A stretch of 64,000 nucleotides of DNA from Catellatospora methionotrophica (GCF_011297335.1 NZ_JAAOTJ010000004.1:343118-407117); one strand, 5' to 3'. Shown: positions 8,736 to 16,915, counted from the first letter of the stretch. A program made the numbers and translations. Notes: generated by a model not told the origin, from the sequence alone.

Positions 8736-9476
8736 GTGACTATGGATCCGCTGGCACCGCTGCTGACACTGGCCGACGTCGAATCTGCGGTGAATGGCGC
8801 ACGCGCTGCGGTGGACGGTGCCTACAAGCATCGCGCGCTGCGCCGTCAGGGCGGCATGGTGGCCGCGGAGATCAGCCTGCGCTGCGCGGTGGCCAGCGCC
8901 GCGCTGGAGGGACACCGCTACGACCTGAGCGACGTACGCGGCGGCACCGTGCTCGACGCGGTGCTGCAGGGGGCGCTGCGGGTCGCCGAGGCGCTGCCCG
9001 GCCTGCACCAGCACTGGCACAGCGCGCCGCGGCAGGTGCTGGCGAAGCTGCACCTGCTGGCAGGCACCGGAGTGCTGCCCGCGGCCACGCTCGGCAGGCC
9101 CGCCGAGGAGAGTGCCGCCCGGCTGGACACCCTGCTGGAGATCGTGACCGGGCAGGCGGGCAACCCGCTGATCCGCGCCGCCGTCGTACACGGCGAACTG
9201 CTTGCGGCACAGCCGTTCCCCGGCGTCAACGGGATCGTGGCCCGCGCGGCCGCCCGGCTCACCCTGGTCGGCAGCGGTTTCGATCCGCGCGGCCTGGTTG
9301 CGGTCGAACTGGCGCAGCTGGCCCGCGAACCCGAGTACATCGGCGCGGCCGGGGCGTTCGCCACCGGCACCCCCGACGGCCTGCGGTCCTGGCTGCGCCA
9401 CTACGCCACCGCGGTCGAGCAGGGCTGCGCCGAGATCGCGGTCGTCGGCGACGCGGTGCTCGCCTCCGTGGCCTGA
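8736..9476 (+). CDS. Fic/Doc-fold protein with degenerate active site
   Basis: About 246 residues. Residues around 50-56 contain SAALEG, resembling the inhibitory (S/T)xxxE(G/N) helix of class II Fic proteins. Further on, AAQPFPGVNGIVAR aligns with the Fic core HPFxxGNGRxxR, but Gln replaces the catalytic His and the loop reads GVNG. AMP-transfer activity is therefore doubtful. Relatives are often mislabelled oxidoreductase. GTG at 8736 was chosen because TACTCT (8724-8729) lies 6 nt before it, fitting a leaderless transcript; ATG at 8742 is the alternative. It is divergent from acsA in a conserved neighbourhood. Confidence 0.8.
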   Translation: MTMDPLAPLLTLADVESAVNGARAAVDGAYKHRALRRQGGMVAAEISLRCAVASAALEGHRYDLSDVRGGTVLDAVLQGALRVAEALPGLHQHWHSAPRQVLAKLHLLAGTGVLPAATLGRPAEESAARLDTLLEIVTGQAGNPLIRAAVVHGELLAAQPFPGVNGIVARAAARLTLVGSGFDPRGLVAVELAQLAREPEYIGAAGAFATGTPDGLRSWLRHYATAVEQGCAEIAVVGDAVLASVA

Positions 9477-9605
9477 CCGCGACCACCCGGAGGCAGTGGC
9501 CGGGCGCGCCCCCAGGAGCGAAGTCCGCGCAGCGGACCAGCGCCCGGCGGGTAAGGGAGGCTTCCGAGGCCGGGCCGGCCCGTGAAGGCGTGCGCCAACA
9601 CGATG

Positions 9606-9633
9606 GATGGCGCCGCACTTCTGCGGCGCCATC
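9606..9633. terminator. hairpin in the convergent gap 9477-9894
   Basis: Perfect 12-bp stem GATGGCGCCGCA / TGCGGCGCCATC with a CTTC loop, about 130 bp after the Fic-like gene. The rest of this 418-bp gap between convergent genes holds no recognised gene. Confidence 0.55.
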
Positions 9634-9894
9634 GCGCACGTCCCACCGGGTTACCAGGCGTGCATCCTTTGACAACCGCCCTCGGTGGACCCGAGGGTCA
9701 CACCGGGACTTTGCCTTCACGACGGCTAGATCGCGCGTGGGTGCCCGGAGGCCGTGCCCGAAAGCTGGTTTCTGCCAGCTACTTCAGCCGCAGAATGCTT
9801 TCGTAACCACTTTTCTACGCCCGTTCGCCGGTGATGGCCAGGCTTGCGGCTGAATGTGTGACCGGTGGGGCTGTTGTGGCGGCGAAATCACCCG

Positions 9895-10698
9895 TCAGAG
9901 GGCAGAAGCCGCGGCACGCGCCCGCTTACGGCGGCCGTACCAGGCGATGCCGATGGCGACCCCGACTCCGATGCCGAGCGCGGCCGCGACCGGAACGGCC
10001 GGGCGGTTGCGCAGGCGGCGGCCCAGCGGCACCGGGTGCCGGAACTCCAGCACCGGCCAGTGGCGCTCGTTGGCCTCGCGGCGCAGCGCCTTGTCGGGAT
10101 TGACCGCGCTGGGATGCCCGACGGCGGCCAGCAGGGGGACGTCGGAGATCGAGTCCGAGTACGCGTAACACTCGGCGAGGTCGTATCCCCGCTCGGCGGC
10201 GAGCTTGCGCACGGCGTCGACCTTGCCCGTGCCCGCGGCGTAGAACTCGATCTCGCCGGTGTACTGCCCCTCGGCGACCTTCATCCGGGTGGCGATGACG
10301 TCGGAGACGCCGAGCTGCGCGCCGATGGGCTGCACCATCTCCTCGCCGGACGCGGACACCAGCACGATGTCGCGCCCGGCCGCCTGGTGCTCCTCGATGA
10401 GGGTCGCGGCCTCGGCGTAGATGTACGGGTCGATCAGCTCGTGCAGGGTCTCGTTGACGATCTGCCGGACCTGGTCCACGCGCCAGCCCTTGACCAGCTC
10501 GGCCATGTAGTCGCGGGTGCGGACCATGGCCTGGTCGTCGGCACCGCCGCGTTTGAACATGAACTGGGCGAAAGCCGTCTTAACGACGTCGCGTTTGGTT
10601 ATCAGGCCGTCACGATAGAACGGTCTGCCGAATGCCAGCGCGCTCGAAGTCGCGATGACGGTCTTGTCCAAGTCGAAAAACGCGGCGCTGCGGCCCAC
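9895..10698 (-). CDS. HAD-IB family hydrolase (SerB-like) with C-terminal membrane segment
   Basis: 267 residues, a HAD phosphatase that hydrolyses a phosphomonoester via an aspartyl-phosphate. Motif I FFDLDKT has the nucleophile Asp9 and Asp11; motif II is VLVSASGE, motif III Lys lies in GTGKVDAVRK, motif IV is AYSDSISDVPLL. Residues about 228-255 form one hydrophobic helix followed by an Arg/Lys-rich tail, so it probably sits on the membrane. GTG at 10698 has TACACT 8 nt before it and no ribosome site, suggesting leaderless translation. The homologue neighbours the 6C RNA and ssd in other actinobacteria. The substrate is unknown. Confidence 0.9.
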   Translation of the reverse strand: MGRSAAFFDLDKTVIATSSALAFGRPFYRDGLITKRDVVKTAFAQFMFKRGGADDQAMVRTRDYMAELVKGWRVDQVRQIVNETLHELIDPYIYAEAATLIEEHQAAGRDIVLVSASGEEMVQPIGAQLGVSDVIATRMKVAEGQYTGEIEFYAAGTGKVDAVRKLAAERGYDLAECYAYSDSISDVPLLAAVGHPSAVNPDKALRREANERHWPVLEFRHPVPLGRRLRNRPAVPVAAALGIGVGVAIGIAWYGRRKRARAAASAL

Positions 10699-10924
10699 GG
10701 TCGCAAAGTGTAGCCGTAGCTCTGTCGCCGCGGCGTCCGGCCGTGGGTCGGATACCGGCAGGGCACTCGCGGCGGCGGCGGGCGGAAGGGTTCCGCAACT
10801 TGGTAACTGAGCGACGACTCAGTGATTGCGCAGCGTAGGATCTTGGGTTGGTCTACGGCGTGTCGTGGTGTGTCGGTCACGATCCCCCTCGACGGCGCGC
10901 CGTCAAGTCAGGCATGCTTTCGCC

Positions 10925-11038
10925 AACAGCCCTCAGCGGGTGCCATCCCCCCCGCAGCCGCTGAGCGGGCTCCGGCTCACCATCCCCCCTGAGAGCCGGA
11001 CCCCAAGACGACCCCCGTCTCCCCGGACGGGGGTCGTC
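10925..11038 (+). ncRNA. 6C small RNA
   Basis: Two hairpins each carry a C-run in the loop, the hallmark of actinobacterial 6C RNA: stem CTCAGCGG/CCGCTGAG (10932-10939, 10958-10965) with seven C, and stem TCCGGCTC/GAGCCGGA (10971-10978, 10993-11000) with six C. A perfect 13-bp terminator hairpin follows (11007-11019, 11026-11038). CATGCT near 10913 may be the -10. It lies between the HAD and ssd genes, where the mycobacterial 6C/B11 RNA also lies. The 5' end is an estimate. The remaining gap holds a dyad ACTGAG-N6-CTCAGT at 10806-10823. Confidence 0.82.
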
Positions 11039-11138
11039 GCCATCTTCGCCCCGCTCCCCGAGAAGGTCGCCCCGCTCGTCGCGGAGGTGCACGGCACGAG
11101 CAGTGGGCTCATAACAGATCCACGTGATGATCGGCGTA

Positions 11139-11165
11139 CTGTCCACAAGCGCCGGTCCGTCCACA
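11139..11165. other. DnaA-box-like pair upstream of ssd
   Basis: CTGTCCACA (11139-11147) and CCGTCCACA (11157-11165) resemble the actinobacterial DnaA box TTGTCCACA. Related pairs lie at 41805-41826 and 57368-57397. Confidence 0.3.
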
Positions 11166-11185
11166 GGCGCGGACCGTCGGCCCTG

Positions 11186-11213
11186 TTGCAGAGGCCCGGC
11201 CACGGCGCACAGT
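11186..11213 (+). promoter_or_regulatory. leaderless promoter of the tad operon
   Basis: TTGCAG (11186-11191), a 16-bp spacer and CACAGT (11208-11213), then 7 nt to the ssd ATG at 11221, which has no ribosome site. Confidence 0.5.
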
Positions 11214-11220
11214 CCCCGGC

Positions 11221-12321
11221 ATGAGCCGCCAGATCGCCGCCCCGCCCGCGTCAGCCCGCATCCTGCTGGTCACCGCCGACGCCGACCTGCTCGACGATCT
11301 GCTGCGGTTGGGATCCGCCGCGGGCGCCGAGGTCGAGGTCGCCCACGACCTGTCCGCGGCCCGCCTGCGCTACGGGCCCGCCCCGCTCGTGCTGATCGGC
11401 GGCGACATGGTGCCCGGCTGCCTGCGGGCCAGGCTGCCGCGCCGGTCAGGGGTCATCGTGGTCTGCCGCGACAGCGAGGACACGCGCCCCTGGGATTACG
11501 CCCAGCCGCTCGGGGCAGAACACGTCGCACTGCTGCCGGACGCCGAATCCTGGCTGGTGGAGCGCCTTGCCGGGATCGGGCGCGGCCCGGCCCGGGGCAG
11601 CGGGCGGGTGCTGGCGGTGCTCGGCGGCCGGGGCGGGGCCGGAGCCAGCGTGCTCGCCGCGGGTCTGGCCGTGACGGCGTGCCGGACCCGGCTGCGCACC
11701 CTGCTCGTCGACGCCGACCCGCTCGGTGGCGGCGCGGACCTGCTGCTCGGCTGGGAGGAACTGCGCGGGCTGCGCTGGCCGCAACTCGCCAGGGCCAGCG
11801 GCCCCGTCGACCCGGCGGCGTTCGTCGACGCGCTGCCCAGCCGCGGCGACCTGGTGGTGCTGTCCTGTGCCCGGGACATCCCCGACGAGGACTGCCCCGT
11901 CTCGCCGGAGCTGCCGCCCGACGCGATGGCCGCCGCCCTCGACGCCGGACGGCGCGGCCGTGACCTCGTCGTCGTCGACCTGCCCCGCCGCCTCGACGAC
12001 GCGGCGGCCGTGGTGCTGCAGTCGGCCGACCGGGTGCTGCTGGTGGTGCCCGCCGAACTGCGCGCTGCCGCCGCGGCCGCCCGGGTCGTCGACGTCGTCT
12101 CGGCGTACCGGCGAGAGCTGTCCGTGGTCGTTCGCGGTCCCGCCCCCGGTCGGCTGGGCCCCGGCGACCTGGCTCAGGCACTGGGCCTGCCGCTGGCCGG
12201 GATGCTCGCCCCGGAGCCGCGCCTGGCGGCCGCCCTCGAACGCGGTCAGGCGCCCGGCAGCGCGCCCCGTGGCCCGCTGGCGACCCTGTGCGGGCGCCTC
12301 ATCGGCGAGGTCATGGCATGA
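11221..12321 (+). CDS. ssd: CpaE/Ssd-like septum-site-determining protein (TadZ role)
   Basis: 366 residues of the actinobacterial helicase/secretion-neighbourhood CpaE-like family. The N-terminal 120 residues resemble a pseudo-receiver domain; a MinD/ParA-type ATPase follows with an altered Walker A GGRGGAGAS near residue 134 that lacks the usual Lys, then LLVDADPLGGG. Such proteins position Tad pilus machinery at the cell pole or septum, and Ssd affects septation in mycobacteria. It is the first gene of the tad operon (11221-15833). Its weak Walker box suggests poor or no ATP hydrolysis (inference). Confidence 0.88.
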   Translation: MSRQIAAPPASARILLVTADADLLDDLLRLGSAAGAEVEVAHDLSAARLRYGPAPLVLIGGDMVPGCLRARLPRRSGVIVVCRDSEDTRPWDYAQPLGAEHVALLPDAESWLVERLAGIGRGPARGSGRVLAVLGGRGGAGASVLAAGLAVTACRTRLRTLLVDADPLGGGADLLLGWEELRGLRWPQLARASGPVDPAAFVDALPSRGDLVVLSCARDIPDEDCPVSPELPPDAMAAALDAGRRGRDLVVVDLPRRLDDAAAVVLQSADRVLLVVPAELRAAAAAARVVDVVSAYRRELSVVVRGPAPGRLGPGDLAQALGLPLAGMLAPEPRLAAALERGQAPGSAPRGPLATLCGRLIGEVMA

Positions 12322-12373
12322 GCGTACGAAGCACGCGCGTGCACGGCCCCGGCGAGCGCAGCGGAGAGCAGGC

Positions 12374-13390
12374 ATGAGCGTTCCGGCGGAACTGGTCGGG
12401 GCCGGGCCGCTGGGTTCCCTGCTGGCCGTGCCCGAGGTCACCGATGTGCTCGTCAACGGCGTGCAGGTGTGGACCGATCGGGGATCGGGCCTGGTCCGCG
12501 AGCCGTTCACGATGCCCTCGGCGGAGGCGGTGCGACGGCTCGCGCAGCGCCTCGCGGCGGCGTGCGGGCGGCGGCTCGACGACGGGCAGCCGTACGTCGA
12601 CGCGCGGCTCGCCGACGGCACCCGCCTGCACGCGGTGCTGCCCCCGGTCGCGACAGCGGGGCCGTACCTGTCCCTGCGTACGTTCCGGCAGCGGCCGATG
12701 GCGCTCGCCGACCTGGCCCCGCCCGAGATCGCCGCGCTGCTGTCGGCGATCGTCGCGGCCCGGCTGACCTTCCTCGTCTCCGGCGGCACCGGGTCCGGCA
12801 AGACCACGCTGCTCGGCGCGATGCTCGCCGCGGTGCCCGGCCGGGAGCGCATCGTGCTGGTCGAGGACTCGGCCGAGCTGCGTCCCGCGCACCCGCACGT
12901 GGTCGCGCTACAGGCGCGTACCTCCAATCTGGAGGGCATCGGTGTGATCGGGCTGTCCGAGCTGGTCCGCCAGGCGCTGCGGATGCGCCCGGACCGGCTG
13001 GTGGTGGGCGAATGCCGGGGCGCGGAAGTGGTGGACCTGCTGGCGGCACTCAACACAGGGCACGAGGGCAGCGCGGGAACGGTGCACGCCAACGCGCCCG
13101 AGGACGTGCCCGCCCGGCTGGAGGCGCTGGGCCTGCTCGGCGGGCTGCCCCGCCCGGCGCTGCACGCGCAGGTCGCCGCCGCGATCCGGGTGCTGTTGCA
13201 CCTGCGGCGCACCCCGTCGGGCCGGGTGCTCGACGAGGTCTGCCTGCTGGCCGCCGACGGGCCGGAGCGCCTGGTGGCAGCCCGGCCGGTGTGGCGGCGT
13301 ACCGGCGGCCTGCTGCCCGCGTCCGCCGAACTCGCCGCGCTGCTGCGGTCCCGCGACGTGACCCCACCAGCCTGGCTGGAGTGCCGATGA
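12374..13390 (+). CDS. tadA: Tad/CpaF family secretion ATPase
   Basis: 338 residues, the hexameric motor ATPase of the Flp/Tad pilus (type IVc) apparatus at the inner face of the membrane. Walker A GGTGSGKTT spans about residues 137-145; the VLVEDSAELRP Asp/Glu-box and TVHANAPEDVPARLEAL follow. ATG at 12374 gives a protein opening MSVPAELVGAGPLGSLLA that matches family starts; GGAGAGCAGG lies upstream. The stop overlaps the next start (ATGA at 13387). A short GGCATGAGCGT repeat occurs at the end of ssd and at this start. Confidence 0.93.
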   Translation: MSVPAELVGAGPLGSLLAVPEVTDVLVNGVQVWTDRGSGLVREPFTMPSAEAVRRLAQRLAAACGRRLDDGQPYVDARLADGTRLHAVLPPVATAGPYLSLRTFRQRPMALADLAPPEIAALLSAIVAARLTFLVSGGTGSGKTTLLGAMLAAVPGRERIVLVEDSAELRPAHPHVVALQARTSNLEGIGVIGLSELVRQALRMRPDRLVVGECRGAEVVDLLAALNTGHEGSAGTVHANAPEDVPARLEALGLLGGLPRPALHAQVAAAIRVLLHLRRTPSGRVLDEVCLLAADGPERLVAARPVWRRTGGLLPASAELAALLRSRDVTPPAWLECR

Positions 13391-14805
13391 GGGCGGATCG
13401 ACTGCGTGGGCTCGTCGGACCGGTGTTCGCGCCCGCCGCCCGGCGACGCCTGGCGCGGGCGACCGGGGGAGGGCCGGCAGGCCGCACGTCGTACGGGGAC
13501 GACGGCATGGAACCGGAAGGGGCTGCGCGGCCTGGTGTGACGGTGGACTCGTGGTCGCCGGGCCGCACCCGGCTCCTCGCGGCGGGCGTCGGGGTCGGCG
13601 GGTGGCTGGCGCTCGGCTCGCCCGTCGGCGGGCTGATCGTGGCCGGATACACCGTGCTGGCGCTGCGGATGTGGCGTGATCAGCGGGCCGGGCGGCGCGA
13701 GGCCGTCCACCGGGAGGCGGCTCTCGACCTGCTCGCCGCCTCGGTGGCCGAGCTGCGGGCCGGTGGTGTGGGTGCGGTCCTGCTGCTACCTGACGACGAC
13801 CTGGACCGGTCGGTGCACGCCGCGCAGCGGCTCGCGGCGAGCACCGGCGCTCCCTTGGCCGACCTGCTGGAACGGCTGGAGGCGCAGAGCCGTGCGGCCG
13901 ACCGGGCCGACGCCGCCGCCCACGCGCAGGCGGCCGGTGCGCAGCTGACGGCGGTGCTGCTCGCCGCGCTGCCGGTCGGCGGTATCGGGCTCGGCTACCT
14001 GATCGGCGTCGACGCGCTGCGGATCCTGCTGCACACGCCGACCGGAGTCGCCTGCGCCTGCGGGGCGGCAGTGCTGCAGGCGGCCGGGCTCGCCTGGACC
14101 AGGCGCCTGCAGCGTACGGGCGGCCGGTCCGCCGTCGGCCGATCCACGGGCCGGTTCACGGCGCGGCGGCGACTGCGCGGGTTGCCACTGCGGCGGGCCG
14201 TCGCACCGCCGAGCCGCCGTACGCCGTGGCTGTTCGGGGTCGTGGCGGGCGGTGCGGTGTTCGCGCTGCTGCCGTCGGCGACCGGTGCCGTGCTGGGCAC
14301 GGGTGTGGCGGCCGGAACGGTGCTGGTGCTGCGGCGGATGGAACCCGCGGCGACCCGCGCCGAACGGGAGCGGGCGCTCGCCGACCTGCCGTGGGCCGTC
14401 GACCTGATCGGGACCGCACTGCGGGCCGGTGCCCCGCTCGACCATGCCGTGCTCAGTGTGGCCACGGCGCTCGACGGGCCGCTCGGCACCCGGCTGCAGC
14501 GGATCGGGCGATCCCTGCGGCTGGGCGCGACCGCCGCCGAAGCCTGGTCGCATCTGGCCGACCTGCCGCCCGCCCGCCGCCTGGTGACGGCCGTGGAACG
14601 CAGCGCCGCGAACGGGTCCGCGCTGGCCGGAGCGCTGCACCGCTGCGCCGACGACCTGCGCGCCGACACCGCCGTACGCCGCCAGGCCGGTGCGCAGCGC
14701 GCCGGTGTCCTGATCGTCCTGCCGCTCGGGCTGTGCTTCCTGCCCGCCTTCGTGCTCGCCGGCCTGGTGCCGGTGGTCCTCGCCGTACTCGGCGAGGTGC
14801 TCTGA
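13387..14805 (+). CDS. fused TadB-TadC type II secretion F membrane protein
   Basis: 472 residues with two T2SSF-type halves. The first half has a helix pair and a domain around residues 110-200 (ALDLLAASVAELRAG, LADLLERLEAQ), then membrane helices; the second half from about residue 320 repeats the plan (LPWAVDLIGTALRAG, SALAGALHRCADDLRAD) and ends in two helices. In most actinobacteria TadB and TadC platform proteins are separate; here one frame encodes both. It starts within the tadA stop codon (ATGA), so is translationally coupled. Together the halves would form the inner-membrane platform of the pilus. Confidence 0.85.
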   Translation: MRADRLRGLVGPVFAPAARRRLARATGGGPAGRTSYGDDGMEPEGAARPGVTVDSWSPGRTRLLAAGVGVGGWLALGSPVGGLIVAGYTVLALRMWRDQRAGRREAVHREAALDLLAASVAELRAGGVGAVLLLPDDDLDRSVHAAQRLAASTGAPLADLLERLEAQSRAADRADAAAHAQAAGAQLTAVLLAALPVGGIGLGYLIGVDALRILLHTPTGVACACGAAVLQAAGLAWTRRLQRTGGRSAVGRSTGRFTARRRLRGLPLRRAVAPPSRRTPWLFGVVAGGAVFALLPSATGAVLGTGVAAGTVLVLRRMEPAATRAERERALADLPWAVDLIGTALRAGAPLDHAVLSVATALDGPLGTRLQRIGRSLRLGATAAEAWSHLADLPPARRLVTAVERSAANGSALAGALHRCADDLRADTAVRRQAGAQRAGVLIVLPLGLCFLPAFVLAGLVPVVLAVLGEVL

Positions 14806-14827
14806 CCCACCCCGAAAGGAGATCGTC

Positions 14828-15229
14828 ATGCCCCGACAGAGGTACCTGCGAGCCGCGGCCACGCCGTCACTGGACACCGGGGTCCGGATGCCGAGCCGCC
14901 CGCCCGTGCCGGTGCCCGCCCTGCTGCGCGACGTCGACCTGGACGCCGCCGCGATCCTCACCGAGGCCGTCGGCCGGGTGCCCGGCGACCCGGCGTACGC
15001 CGTGCCGAGCGAGGTCCCGGATCAGCCGTCACGCCATACGGTCAAGGTGGGCGCGGTGCCCGCTGGCCGGGCCCGGTTGTCCGTCGCGCCGGACGCGGGG
15101 ATGAACACCGCGGAGTACGCCGTCGGCACGCTGGCCGCGGTCGCGTTCGCGGGACTGCTGCTCAAGGTGCTGACCAGTGACAGCGTGCAGGCGGCACTGG
15201 CCGGTGTGATCCAACGGGCTCTCGGGTGA
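14828..15229 (+). CDS. DUF4244 Flp-type pilin subunit
   Basis: 133 residues. The C-terminal part has the Flp prepilin signature G|MNTAEY at residues 91-97 (Glu at +5, Tyr at +6), then one hydrophobic helix (AVGTLAAVAFAGLLLKVLTS), so it is probably the major pilus subunit after cleavage at Gly91. AAAGGAG precedes the ATG by about 7 nt, supporting the long form with an unusual 91-residue Pro/Arg-rich leader. The stop overlaps the next GTG start. No TadV prepilin peptidase gene is in the window. Confidence 0.85.
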   Translation: MPRQRYLRAAATPSLDTGVRMPSRPPVPVPALLRDVDLDAAAILTEAVGRVPGDPAYAVPSEVPDQPSRHTVKVGAVPAGRARLSVAPDAGMNTAEYAVGTLAAVAFAGLLLKVLTSDSVQAALAGVIQRALG

Positions 15230-15516
15230 GCCGAACGGATCGGGGTAGCGGGACCGCCGAGCTGGCGGTCGCGCTACCCGCCGTGGTGCTGCTGCTGGTG
15301 ACCGGCATCGGCGCGGTCGCCGCCGTGACCGTGAAACTCGGCTGCGTCGCCGCCGCCCGCGACGCGGCCCTCACCGCGGCCCGTGGTGGCGGTGCGACCG
15401 GCGGCGCGAACGTGGACGTCAGCGGGGACACCGTCACTGCGACGGTGCGGCGCTCGCTCCGGGTGACCGAGCTGACCTGCACGGCTACCGCCGCCCGGGA
15501 ACCAGGTGCGCCATGA
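15226..15516 (+). CDS. TadE-like minor pseudopilin
   Basis: 96 residues with a TadE-type N-terminus (GSGTAELAVALPAVVLLLV, one membrane helix at about 10-35) and a small extracytoplasmic domain with two Cys. GTG at 15226 overlaps the pilin stop (GTGA) and its own stop overlaps the next ATG. TadE proteins are minor pilus components inserted by the Tad apparatus. Confidence 0.85.
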   Translation: MSRTDRGSGTAELAVALPAVVLLLVTGIGAVAAVTVKLGCVAAARDAALTAARGGGATGGANVDVSGDTVTATVRRSLRVTELTCTATAAREPGAP

Positions 15517-15833
15517 GCTCGCTGTACGCCCTCGGCGTGGGTCTGGTGTTCGTCGCCGCGGGCACCGTGGTGGCCGCCGACGGCGCACAGCTGATCGCCC
15601 GTGAACAGGCGCAGACCGCTGCCGACCTGGGTGCGCTCGCGGGCGCGGCGTACGCGGTCGGCGGGGCCGGCGGAGCCTGTGCCCGGGCGGCGGTGATCGC
15701 CGCCGCGAACGCCGCGACCGTCACCGCCTGCCACCTCGACGGCCTCGACCTCACCCTCACGGTCCAGGTGGTGACCGGCGCCGGTGCCGCCGAAGCCACC
15801 GCCGTCGCCGGCCCCCTCCGCGAGTCCCCATGA
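15513..15833 (+). CDS. helicase/secretion neighbourhood TadE-like protein
   Basis: 106 residues with an N-terminal hydrophobic helix (LYALGVGLVFVAAGTVVAAD) followed by REQAQTAADLGALAGA, the signature of the TadE-like/TadG-N family found beside the DEAH helicase in actinobacteria. A Cys pair and a short beta-rich tail follow. It is the last gene of the tad operon, coupled through an ATGA overlap. Confidence 0.82.
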   Translation: MSSLYALGVGLVFVAAGTVVAADGAQLIAREQAQTAADLGALAGAAYAVGGAGGACARAAVIAAANAATVTACHLDGLDLTLTVQVVTGAGAAEATAVAGPLRESP

Positions 15834-15841
15834 CCCGTGGA

Positions 15842-15862
15842 GATCGCTGGTTCGTGTCAGAA
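15842..15862. repeat. left direct repeat flanking the DUF559 gene
   Basis: A 21-bp sequence (GATCGCTGGTTCG, GTCAGAA end) matches 16853-16873 at 19 of 21 positions. The two copies enclose exactly one gene, the DUF559 protein. Confidence 0.55.
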
Positions 15863-15883
15863 AGTGAGGTGTGACCGCAGATC

Positions 15884-16792
15884 ATGACCAGAGACGACGA
15901 TCACCGGCGGCTCGACGCTCTGGCGGAGAGCCGGGGCGGACTCTTCACCAGGGCGGAGGCGCGGGAGAACGGGTTCTCCGACGATCAGATCCGGCGGCGG
16001 CTGAGGCGGGGTGACTGGCAGGTGGTGCTGGGTCCGGTGCTGGCCCGTGCCGGGCGGTCGGTCACCCCGCTGGTGCGGGACCGTGCGGCAGTGCTGGCGG
16101 TGCCGGATGCGGTGTTGAGCGGCCCGTCCGCAGCGCGGCGGTACGGACTGGACGTGCCGGAACCGTGGACCAGTCTCACGGTGAGGCCGAGTCAGCGGGT
16201 GCGGCTCGCCGGTGTCTCGGTGCGCCGGGAGCCACTGGACCCGGCGGACCTGTGTCTGGTGGACGGGGTGCTGCTGACCGGACCGGTGCGCACCGTCGTC
16301 GACTGCGTGCGTGAGATGGCTCCGGGCCACGCCGATGTGCTGCTGGACAGGGCGCTGCAGCGCAGGCTGATCACCTACGAGGATTTCGTCGCGCGGGTTC
16401 AGGCCATGGTTGGGCAGCATGGCGTGCGAGCACTGGTGCAGGCCGTCGCCCGGCATGCGCACGGGGCGCGGTCGGTCGCGGAGCGGCTGCTGGCGCAGGG
16501 GCTGCGGCGGCGGCGGATCAGCGGCTGGCAGGCGAACCTGACGGTGTACGACGAGGGAGGGTTGATCGGCGAAGTGGATTTCGGGTTCGCGGAGATTCTG
16601 CTGGCAGTGGAGGTCGACGGTCGTGCTTGGCACAGTGCGGACGACCGTTTCCAGCGCGACCGGACCCGGCAGAACCGGCTGGTCCGGGCAGGCTGGACGG
16701 TCCTCCGCTTCACCTGGAGCGACCTGACCGAAGACCTCGACGGCGTCCTCCGCCAGATCGCCGCCGTCCGCCGCCGCCTGACCGCACCGTGA
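15884..16792 (+). CDS. AbiEi-antitoxin-like N-terminus with DUF559/Vsr-like nuclease domain
   Basis: 302 residues. The N-terminal part (GGLFTRAEARENGFSDDQIR) resembles the winged helix of AbiEi-type antitoxins; the C-terminal 100 residues match the DUF559 endonuclease-like fold related to Vsr and restriction enzymes (GEVDFGF, AVEVDGRAWH, RDRTRQNRLVRAGW, then TWSDL). Asp, Glu and the downstream basic residues suggest an intact nuclease core. Such single genes are common in actinobacteria without a proven role. Here it sits between the tad operon and its usual helicase neighbour, enclosed by direct repeats, which suggests insertion. ATG at 15884 lacks a strong ribosome site. Confidence 0.82.
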   Translation: MTRDDDHRRLDALAESRGGLFTRAEARENGFSDDQIRRRLRRGDWQVVLGPVLARAGRSVTPLVRDRAAVLAVPDAVLSGPSAARRYGLDVPEPWTSLTVRPSQRVRLAGVSVRREPLDPADLCLVDGVLLTGPVRTVVDCVREMAPGHADVLLDRALQRRLITYEDFVARVQAMVGQHGVRALVQAVARHAHGARSVAERLLAQGLRRRRISGWQANLTVYDEGGLIGEVDFGFAEILLAVEVDGRAWHSADDRFQRDRTRQNRLVRAGWTVLRFTWSDLTEDLDGVLRQIAAVRRRLTAP

Positions 16793-16804
16793 CGCTGTCG
16801 GTGA

Positions 16805-16850
16805 AGTTCCGCAACGCTCGCGAGTCGAGTTCCGTAGCGCTCGCGGGTCC
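16805..16850. repeat. tandem 23-bp repeat, two units
   Basis: Units at 16805-16827 and 16828-16850 match at 19 of 23 positions (AGTTCCG, CGCTCGCG). They lie between the DUF559 stop and the hairpin at 16851. Confidence 0.6.
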
Positions 16851-16911
16851 ATGATCGCTGTTTCGGGTCAGAACCTGCGGTTTAACCAGAGGTTCTGACC
16901 TGAAACAGCGA

Positions 16912-16915
<4 letters not shown>
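16851..16915. repeat. 65-bp hairpin overlapping the helicase stop codon
   Basis: Arms 16851-16876 and 16890-16915 pair at 25 of 26 positions. It covers the helicase stop codon (16912-16914) and its left arm contains the right direct repeat of the DUF559 flank. It probably acts as a bidirectional terminator and looks like a member of a dispersed repeat family. Confidence 0.7.

Noticed and set aside
11446..13710. Minus-strand frame across the tad genes
   Set aside because: Low-complexity Arg/Ser/Pro sequence; real genes with ATPase motifs lie on the other strand.
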